Source: Pachyseris speciosa (lineage: Eukaryota > Cnidaria > Anthozoa > Scleractinia > Pachyseridae). Taken from it: a DNA stretch of 64,000 nucleotides. Both the position numbers and the translations under genes were made by a program. This document shows, piece by piece, positions 58,162 through 64,000 of the stretch (position 1 is the stretch's first letter; every line of letters begins with the position of its first letter). The notes beneath the pieces are model-generated. The model made no database searches and was not told the DNA's origin. It saw only the letters and a program-made list of their open reading frames with translations. The stretch is taken from assembly GCA_016490735.1 (NCBI GenBank), contig JAEMWC010001619.1, forward strand, positions 20,001 through 84,000, written 5' to 3'.

Positions 58162-58872
58162 ATGGCTATGAGCGAAGAGAGCAAACGAGAGTTGAACGAT
58201 GCCCTGTCCGCCTTGTTGGAGGTTGACACTGAACCCTTACCGATTCTGACAGAAGACGATGTCCTCCAAGTGTTGCAAGAGGGAGATGTCAGAGAAGAAA
58301 AGTGTCCCATGGATGGCAGCACTCTGTACGTTATCAAAAGTACCTTGGGTCGTGAGAATGGAAGCGTGTGTCTGAAATGTCCCATGGAAGGATGTGTCAC
58401 GTTCACGACGACTGACAATGTCCAAGTTGTCCTCGAAGGACTCGCCCACGCTCATCCCGAGTTGAAAAAAGAGTGGTTTGCCCTAACGTGCCAGTGCGAA
58501 CGCAGACCCTTCCTGAAATTGAGCCGTTCTGCCAAGAATCCTAACCGATTGTACTTGACTTGTGCTAGGAAGCGTGACCAAAACCCTTGCAAATACTTTC
58601 AATGGGTGGACTCAGCCCCCTTCTGTCCCAGGCAAGAGGCCGTACCTTTTAATGGTAGGGATCGGTGGTATACACTGACGAAGGATCAAAGACAGTGGTT
58701 GCTCGATCAAGCCAGAATGGACACAAGTGACAGTGACCCTCGAGAAGCTCGATACAAAGAGTTTCGACGTAATGTAGCGCACAGAATGATTCGAAGGGTG
58801 CGAAACGAACCTTACCCTGGTCAACCGAGACCCATACACTCCTTCTCGCGTAGCCAGCAACTGTTGGAATGA
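58162..58872 (+). CDS. GRF-type zinc-finger protein
   Basis: The start is ATG 58162 in strong context (CACCATGG), about 60 bp after the TATA box, giving 236 codons. An acidic N-terminus precedes a first cysteine set (EEKCPMDGS, VCLKCPMEGC). The central segment LTCQCERRPFLKLS...CARKRDQNPCKYFQW is a GRF zinc finger (CxC...C...CxxFQW), a module that binds single-stranded nucleic acid in proteins such as TOP3A and NEIL3. The basic C-terminus (RRNVAHRMIRRVRNE) may also contact nucleic acid. It is the first gene after the promoter and probably early. ATTAAA at 58948-58953 may be its poly(A) signal. Confidence 0.7.
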   Translation: MAMSEESKRELNDALSALLEVDTEPLPILTEDDVLQVLQEGDVREEKCPMDGSTLYVIKSTLGRENGSVCLKCPMEGCVTFTTTDNVQVVLEGLAHAHPELKKEWFALTCQCERRPFLKLSRSAKNPNRLYLTCARKRDQNPCKYFQWVDSAPFCPRQEAVPFNGRDRWYTLTKDQRQWLLDQARMDTSDSDPREARYKEFRRNVAHRMIRRVRNEPYPGQPRPIHSFSRSQQLLE

Positions 58873-58947
58873 ACGTGTACGGATGCTCACACATACTCCC
58901 ATATGTGTCCCATTCACACTTCTTGTAAAATAGGTTTTTGAGTTAGC

Positions 58948-58953
58948 ATTAAA
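58948..58953 (+). terminator. Possible polyadenylation signal ATTAAA
   Basis: Common variant, 76 bp after the GRF stop codon. Confidence 0.4.
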
Positions 58954-58973
58954 AAACACCATTTTTTGCCATT

Positions 58974-59258
58974 ATGACTGAGAGTGCATTAATTCGTTTG
59001 GAGTGGTAGGTGATTCAACATTTGAGGGGGTGTTTCCGCAATGCCTCCAGGTTTGTACAGATGCTGGACGAGGTAGATGCTAATAGCATTGATCCTTTTG
59101 TCGTCATGACCCACGTCTTTGCCGAGGGGCACCATTGGGGGCGTTACCTAGTGTTTGCCTGGTGGTTGTGCAACACCTACGGCTACAAAAAGGGGCGTGA
59201 GCATTGGGTGAAGTGTAAACGCAGTCACCCTACCTTCAATCGAGGTATACGTGCGTGA
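58974..59258 (+). pseudogene. Bcl-2 BH1-like small ORF, in-frame TAG
   Basis: ATG 58974, TAG at 59007-59009, then the same frame continues to TGA 59256-59258 (about 94 codons). The segment FVVMTHVFAEGHHWGRYLVF resembles the BH1 motif of Bcl-2 proteins (F..G..NWGR...F). No BH2 region is recognised after it and the protein is short, so the match is tentative. Adenovirus-like agents commonly encode Bcl-2-like apoptosis blockers, which fits the context. Its stop overlaps the integrase start (TGATG). Confidence 0.4.
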
Positions 59259-60331
59259 TGGTCCGTAAGAAGAAGAAGAGTGATCGATCGTGGGCCGATA
59301 AGTGCAATGATCCCACCCGACCCGGTTCGTTGGGTGGCGTTGAACGTTTTGCCAAAGCCAATGGTCTGTCTGTGGCCAAAGCAGAACACATCCTGCAAAG
59401 TGTGTTGAGTCACACGTTACACAAATCGCGACGACGACGGTTCCCCACCTCCCCCACCTTTGTGTTTGGTCCCGACGAGCAGTGGCAGATGGATCTGGTG
59501 GATATGCAGAAATTTAAACGTTGGAATGGAGGCCACAAGTATTTGTTGACGGTGATCGACGTCTTTTCCAAACGCGCCTGGGCCGAACCTCTCCGCAGCA
59601 AGAGCGGACCCGACATGGTGCGAGCCTTGGATCGTCTAGCCCAAACGCTCTACCCCTTTCAACCACTGCGCGTGCAAACGGACGAGGGGAAGGAGTTTTA
59701 CAACAAATAGGTGCAGGCTTGGTTTAAAAACAAAGGGTGGCACCATTTCTCGACCGCGGGAGATGCCAAAGCAGCGGTGGTGGAACGTTGGCACCGAACC
59801 CTGAAAGAGAGGATGTATCGGTACTTTACGGCGCACAACACGTTAAAGTATGTGGACGTCTTGAAAGATCTGATCGACGAGTACAATCGAACGCCTCATC
59901 GCAGTCTAGGCATGGCACCCGTGGAGGTGACAGAGCAAAACGCCCCCGCCCTCTTCGAACGTTTGTATGGGAAATTCTTGAAAAGGGGTAAGGTGCGCAA
60001 GATCTTACGCGTGGGGGATCGCGTGCGTCTCAACAAGAAACACAAAGCTTTTAGCAAGGGGTACTTGCCGGGGTGGACGGAAGAAGTCTTTCAGGTCTTC
60101 AGCGTTGACCGTCACCTTCGACCCATTACTTACAAGATACAAGAATGGGACAACACACCCGTAAAAGGTACCTTTTACGCCCAAGATTTGCAAAAGGTGA
60201 ACGTGTCGGATGACGATCTGTTCCGCGTGGAAAAAATCCTCAAACGTCAGAAAGGTCGCATGTTGGTACGCTGGAAAGGGTGGCCGGCCAAGTACGACAG
60301 TTGGATCCCAACAACAACTCATAAGAAGTGA
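59258..60331 (+). pseudogene. Polinton integrase with chromodomain, in-frame TAG
   Basis: ATG 59258. An N-terminal basic and helical region (GGVERFAKANGLSVAKAEH) leads to the rve core: WQMDLVDM (Asp), VQTDEGKEFYN (Asp) and VVERWHRTLKERMYRY (Glu). TAG at 59708-59710 falls right after the second Asp motif, with the frame continuing unchanged. An SH3-like segment (GDRVRLNKKHKAF) and a C-terminal chromodomain (MLVRWKGWPAKYDSWIP) follow. The enzyme joins element ends to host DNA, and the chromodomain may guide it to modified histones. A consensus splice donor (TAGGTAAGT) follows the stop. Confidence 0.88.
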
Positions 60332-60360
60332 ACGTAGGTAAGTGTGGACATCACATCGTC

Positions 60361-61367
60361 ATGACGTCGCACCGTCTCACATTGATCAGCGATCCGACCG
60401 ACGAGTTTGCTCAAAACACCAACAGTGCCTTCACTTTACGTTTGCAACGACCCTTGCGACCCTTGGAAGTTGGGAAGCCTGCTTGCTGAGCGTTTCCTGC
60501 CCCAGCGCTTCCAGACACGATTGGAAACTCGTGGGCATCGATCCCGAGACGGTCATCTTGAAAAACATCATGTATTACCAACGGATGGACGAGTCTCACA
60601 CCATCAATGGTGTTTTGTCGATTCGACTGAAAGAAATCATGACCGAGGACCACCCTGTGGTGAGCGGTAGACAATTCTGGCAGCGACTGATTGCCCTAGC
60701 CACCAGAAAGATCAACGAGATTTGCGTCAACTTCAACGTAGGACGCAATGGAAAACGTTTCAGCATTTTTGACTCCCGCTGGAACCCCTATCTGGAGTGG
60801 ATCAAGGGCGATGAAGTGATTCTACCTCGCCGTTGGTATGCCAATGCTCTCCTCTTTCACGAATCCATCGTCAAGTTGTTTGGTGTGTTGTCGCAGGATG
60901 GTCGATCGATGGGACCTAATGTGAGTTACAATCTACCTCGAGATCCTACGCATGATCCGCCTCGTCAGAATGCTCCAACCAAGGGCGAATTTCTAACGAA
61001 TGATGTCCCCACGTGGAAGTTGGTCGACGGTTACAAGCACTTGAACGAAGAGTTTGAATGGCACATTTACAATGTCGACGCTTCCTTCGAACGCAAGAAG
61101 ACGAGTCACTCGCTGTTTGTCTACACGGATCTAGTGGAGAGCAGTTTTGTGGGCAATCAACAGCATCAGTTGTTGCGAGAGATTTTCCTGGACGATAGCG
61201 TGCACGGTCGACGGTTGGTCGAACCGCTACGTCTACAGTGGATGCCGGTTCGTACGCATAACATCGAGACGGTGGAGGTGCAAATCGCTACGCAGTCGGG
61301 GGCGTTAGCCACGTTTGACGCTGGCAAGACCATCGTCACCGTTCTCCTGAGAAAGAAGACTGCATAA
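60361..61367 (+). pseudogene. Polinton minor capsid (penton-like) protein, frameshifted
   Basis: ATG 60361 opens a short frame of about 40 codons that includes NTNSAFTLRLQRPL. A one-base shift near 60470 passes to the long frame ending at 61367 (GSWEACLLSVSCPS onward). The C-terminal region LFVYTDLVESSFVGNQ, LLREIFLDD and the closing GKTIVTVLLRKK strand match the single jelly-roll minor capsid protein of Polintons, which would occupy icosahedral vertices. All landmarks are present on the two sides of the break. Confidence 0.75.
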
Positions 61368-61412
61368 GAAAGAGGAGAAGGGGCGTCTACGAGTCACTCG
61401 AAGGTGAAAATC

Positions 61413-61753
61413 ATGCGAGGAGGAGCTTTGACGCGTTACCACACTCCCGAGCTGTCTCAGGCAGGTGCAGGGTGGAATCCCTACTGCACCCTTCAAACGG
61501 GTGATGGATTTGCAGAAGATTTGGTGCAATTGGCCGGACCCACCGTGCTGCAGGCGGGGAGAGAAGTGTTGAGCAAGATCGATGGTGGCATGAACGTGAG
61601 CGATGCCTTACGCACCAGTGGAAGAACATTGACCAACACCTTGAAGAGAAAGCCCCAGGGATGGGAGCCCGTTTGGCAGGCCGGGCCACCAAGCGAAAGG
61701 CCGCCTCAACGTATAAAGGCGTCGTCAAACGCTTCAAAGACATTTTCGATTAA
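61413..61753 (+). pseudogene. PX-like basic capsid protein, frameshifted
   Basis: ATG 61413. An N-terminal MRGGALTRYH, then QTGDGFAEDLVQLAGPTVLQ and a helical DGGMNVSDALRTSGRTL, match the Polinton PX (adenovirus pVI/pX-like) family. A one-base shift near 61655 moves to a frame rich in Lys/Arg ending at TAA 61751-61753 (RATKRKAASTYK). The MRGG-A start fits the adenain cleavage pattern (M/I/L)xGG-x, suggesting processing by the element's own protease. Likely role: linking capsid and DNA, or membrane lysis. Confidence 0.6.
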
Positions 61754-61757
61754 AACG

Positions 61758-61988
61758 ATGGTGATTGGAGGATTTCAAAAGACGCTCCGCGCGAACCCTC
61801 AACAACCCGCCGTGGGTCGATTCTACTCTCCCTACAAGTGGGGTAAGAGTGTACCTTTGGAGTGGATGACACCCCCTGCGCCCCGGGTGAAAAGACAACG
61901 GGGTGGTTCTTTGAGAGGTCGCACAGCACCTCCACGACGACGACATAAAAATCCACGACACCGCAGCACTCGTCACAAAACGCGTTGA
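61758..61988 (+). CDS. Small arginine-rich protein
   Basis: ATG 61758, five bases after the PX stop, 76 codons. It has an aromatic middle (RFYSPYKWGKSVPLEW) and a C-terminal tail very rich in Arg/Lys/His (RTAPPRRRHKNPRHR). By composition it could condense DNA like adenoviral core proteins. No specific family is recognised. It shares its frame with the first part of PX, which hides it inside a longer open frame. Confidence 0.5.
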   Translation: MVIGGFQKTLRANPQQPAVGRFYSPYKWGKSVPLEWMTPPAPRVKRQRGGSLRGRTAPPRRRHKNPRHRSTRHKTR

Positions 61989-62007
61989 AGTGACGACCGA
62001 AAGCATC

Positions 62008-63391
62008 ATGTCCCTGAATCTCTTCGACCTACCATTGGTCGATTATCGTTACAGGGCCAAACGGGATGTACCCTACCGACCAGCCTTTACGGGAAGCGAT
62101 CCCATCACCTTCTCCGTAGCAACCTCTTTTTTAATCACACATCACTAATGTAATCCATTACACGTCGTGTGCGTCTGAACCATTCGCACACAGGGTACAC
62201 TGGCATCGAAGTGGGTAGAGCCATCAGTGATGCCACGGATACGCGCAACATGACCATCGTCAACAATTTTGGTCACTCCATCTTCAAACAAATGACTCTG
62301 AAACTCAATGGAGCACTGATGACCAAAGACACCAATCAGTACCATCACAAAGCCATGCTGGAAACGCTCATCAATCGTTCCAAAGACGGGGATTCTCTGC
62401 TGAGACCCCAAGGCTGGATCAACGGTGCGCTCAATGTGCCTGCGCAAATAGCCACACCACAAGCTGATACGGACAACATCAGACAAGCAGACGAGAGTGC
62501 TGGTTACAAAGTCTTGGAGACCTTAACCAAGATAGTAGCGGGAAAAAGGTGGCAGACTTTTGTGATCAAACCGCAGTTAGCCGCGTTCCGTAGTGGCAAG
62601 GCTTTGGTCCCTGGGGTGGGCATCGAGTTGGAATTGTACCTGAATCCCAACACGGTGTATCTCTATGGTACACCCAACAAAGGCAATTTGACGGATAAGA
62701 AATACCCTACCATCACGCAAGAGGACATCAAAGTCACGCTGATGCTGCGAAAATACACCTTGAATTCCTCCGTGTTTTTGGAGCTGAAGAGGAAAAGAGA
62801 TAAGGAGCACAAGATTGTCAAGTACCCATGGTGAGGACCGATTTGCGCACGTATGTCATCCCTACCGGCAACACATCGTGGGAAGAAGATAACGTGTTCC
62901 TGGGCAGATTACCGGATCGCGTAGTGGTGGCCTTGATGCGAACGAGCAATTTCAACGGAGCCATTGACCGCTGCCCGTTTGCTTACGAACGTCTGAACGT
63001 CTCCTCCATACGGCAGATTGTGAATGGTGAAGATTACCCCTACAGACCCTTGGAATTGAGCACCACCGCTGGAAAAAAAGGCAGCACTGACCTACTCGGC
63101 TACGATCGTCTCCTCACAGCTCTCAACTCCGAACAAGATGAGCTTCCCATCATTCAACCAGAAGACTGGGGCGAGGGCAAATCGTCCACCCTGTTTGTGT
63201 TTAATAACGTGCCCAACGACCGTCCCAATGCCAGTGCTCACCGCAACCCACCACAGACGGGTAACGTGCGCTTAGAGATCAAATTTGCTGAAGCCACCAC
63301 CACCAACATCACCGTATTGGTGTTGGGCGAGAAAGAAAACGTATTTGAGATCAATCCTCTGGGTGGAGTCAAATACAACTTGGATCACTGA
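62008..63391 (+). pseudogene. Polinton major capsid protein (double jelly-roll), two breaks
   Basis: Three pieces. ATG 62008 opens the N-terminal MSLNLFDLPLVDYRYRAK and stops at about 62155. The frame from about 62157 to 62834 has VNNFGHSIFKQMTLKLNG and NQYHHKAMLETLINRSKD. The frame 62828-63391 has DNVFLGRLPDRVVVALMRTS and the C-terminal strands. Piece order and spacing fit the protein annotated in many animal genomes as F54H12.2-like, now known to be the Polinton capsid protein. The first break lies in a 48-bp segment repeated in inverted form at 63939-63986. The second is a one-base shift near 62830. Confidence 0.85.
62119..62166. repeat. 48-bp inverted repeat, left copy
   Basis: Reverse complement of 63939-63986 with one mismatch. 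Lies in the broken 5' part of the capsid gene. Confidence 0.9.
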
Positions 63392-63393
63392 GA

Positions 63394-63960
63394 ATGGAAT
63401 TTGTACCACTGAACACCGAAGTGCTCCGTTATTTGAGCATTCACGACCCACCTCTACGCAGATATTTTCAAGGCGTCTTTTCCGCCGATCAGCTACCCAT
63501 GAACGTTCAGAAGTCACGTGCACCCCAGGCTTACATCGTCAACACGGATCCCATCTCGGAACCGGGACAGCATGAGTTAGGGGTGTGGACTCGAGACAAT
63601 GTGTGCGAAGTCTTTGACAGTTACGGATTGCCCTTGCATTACTACAAAGATCCTACACTGCAAGAATGGTTGCGACAGTGGAAATACTTGGTGAACACAA
63701 ATCAGACCTTGCAAGCCTTGGACAGTCAGACGTGCGGTCATTACGCCTTGGCCTACCTGAAAGCCAAAGCCCGAGGTGCCTCTTTAAGAGACTTTATGGC
63801 TAGATGGGGCCCAGATCTCGTCTCCAATGACGTCCGAGTGGCCAACGAGTTGAAAGGAACGGTGCAACGAGAACTTTCCGTGGATGGACGACCATACGAT
63901 GCTCGTCAACAGACCAATTGTAGTCGTCAAGCTTTCATGACGTGTAATGGATTACATTAG
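63394..63960 (+). CDS. Adenain-like cysteine protease
   Basis: ATG 63394 lies two bases after the capsid stop; 188 codons. Catalytic landmarks of the adenovirus/Polinton protease are in order: GQHELGVWT (His), CEVFDSYGLP (Asp) and LDSQTCGHYALAYLKAK (Gln then Cys). It cleaves capsid precursors during particle maturation. The MRGG-A start of the PX protein is a candidate substrate. The final seven codons lie inside the right copy of the 48-bp inverted repeat, so the natural C-terminus may have been altered. Confidence 0.82.
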   Translation: MEFVPLNTEVLRYLSIHDPPLRRYFQGVFSADQLPMNVQKSRAPQAYIVNTDPISEPGQHELGVWTRDNVCEVFDSYGLPLHYYKDPTLQEWLRQWKYLVNTNQTLQALDSQTCGHYALAYLKAKARGASLRDFMARWGPDLVSNDVRVANELKGTVQRELSVDGRPYDARQQTNCSRQAFMTCNGLH

Positions 63961-63986
63961 TGATGTGTAATTAAAAAAGAGGTTGC
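63939..63986. repeat. 48-bp inverted repeat, right copy
   Basis: Inverted copy of 62119-62166, covering the end of the protease gene. Sequence beyond 63986 does not match the flank of the left copy. Confidence 0.9.
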
Positions 63987-64000
63987 AACCACCGTTTGTA

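Larger units (their letters stand above)
54966..64000. mobile_element. Polinton/Maverick (adintovirus-like) element, right end outside window
   Basis: Contains integrase, minor capsid, PX-like, major capsid and adenain-like protease genes in one dense block on +, plus an accessory left arm. Gene spacing is a few bases to about 40 bp in the capsid block. Polintons are large self-synthesising DNA elements related to adenovirus-like viruses. The packaging ATPase and protein-primed polymerase B are not in view. The left terminus was not located. Breaks: frameshifts near 55030, 55902, 60470, 61655, 62120 and 62830; in-frame TAG at 57425, 59007 and 59708. Confidence 0.88.

Noticed and set aside
60361..62834. 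Programmed ribosomal frameshifting in capsid genes
   Set aside because: No shared slippery heptamer at the break points; shifts fall at unrelated positions, so mutation or assembly error is simpler.

Overview
The window reads as nuclear DNA of a metazoan. It is AT-rich and intron-bearing, with widely spaced genes and dense nested transposons. The mix of BEL/Pao and Ty3/Gypsy LTR elements, CR1/L2-like LINEs, a Penelope-like element, a MULE, tRNA-derived SINEs, foldback MITEs and a Polinton-type virus-like element suggests a cnidarian, probably a stony coral. That identification is inference; no marker gene proves it.

Layout. 1-717: LINE endonuclease fragment (-). 1231-6847: decayed Ty3/Gypsy element (-) with 4-bp target duplication, primer site and polypurine tract, carrying one SINE in pol and another in its 3' LTR. 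7699-9312: intact single-exon multipass membrane protein gene (-). 10255-21614: about 11 kb MULE-type DNA transposon whose transposase (-) is broken by an in-frame stop and a frameshift; it carries further MITEs and a tRNA-like SINE array. 21752-25259: an element with 176-bp inverted arms. 26686-27985: Penelope-like element. 28200-33234: LINE pieces, MITEs and a pseudogene of the 7699-9312 family. 39531-46932: young BEL/Pao element (-) inserted into the core promoter of a small secreted cysteine-rich peptide gene (exons 46996-47202, 48245-48382, 49815-49940); a decayed paralog of its first exon lies at 36103-36299. 50680-53905: large inverted-repeat element. 54039-54453: hAT MITE. 54670-54895: degenerate telomere-like repeats.

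From 54966 to the window edge lies the most interesting part: a compact Polinton/Maverick (adintovirus-like) element. On + it carries a GRF zinc-finger protein, a Bcl-2 BH1-like ORF, a chromodomain integrase, a penton-like minor capsid protein, a PX-like basic protein, a tiny Arg-rich protein, the double jelly-roll major capsid protein and an adenain-like protease. Its left arm holds two related pairs, each made of a SLOG (YpsA/DprA-like) Rossmann protein and a CxxH...HC protein that may be a nuclease. Between the arms lies a promoter with two perfect CArG boxes (plus one near match), inverted CCAAT, CRE and TATA, resembling an animal immediate-early promoter. The copy is broken by about six single-base frameshifts and three in-frame amber codons, so it looks like a recently endogenised relic. 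The packaging ATPase and protein-primed DNA polymerase are not in view and would be expected beyond 64000.
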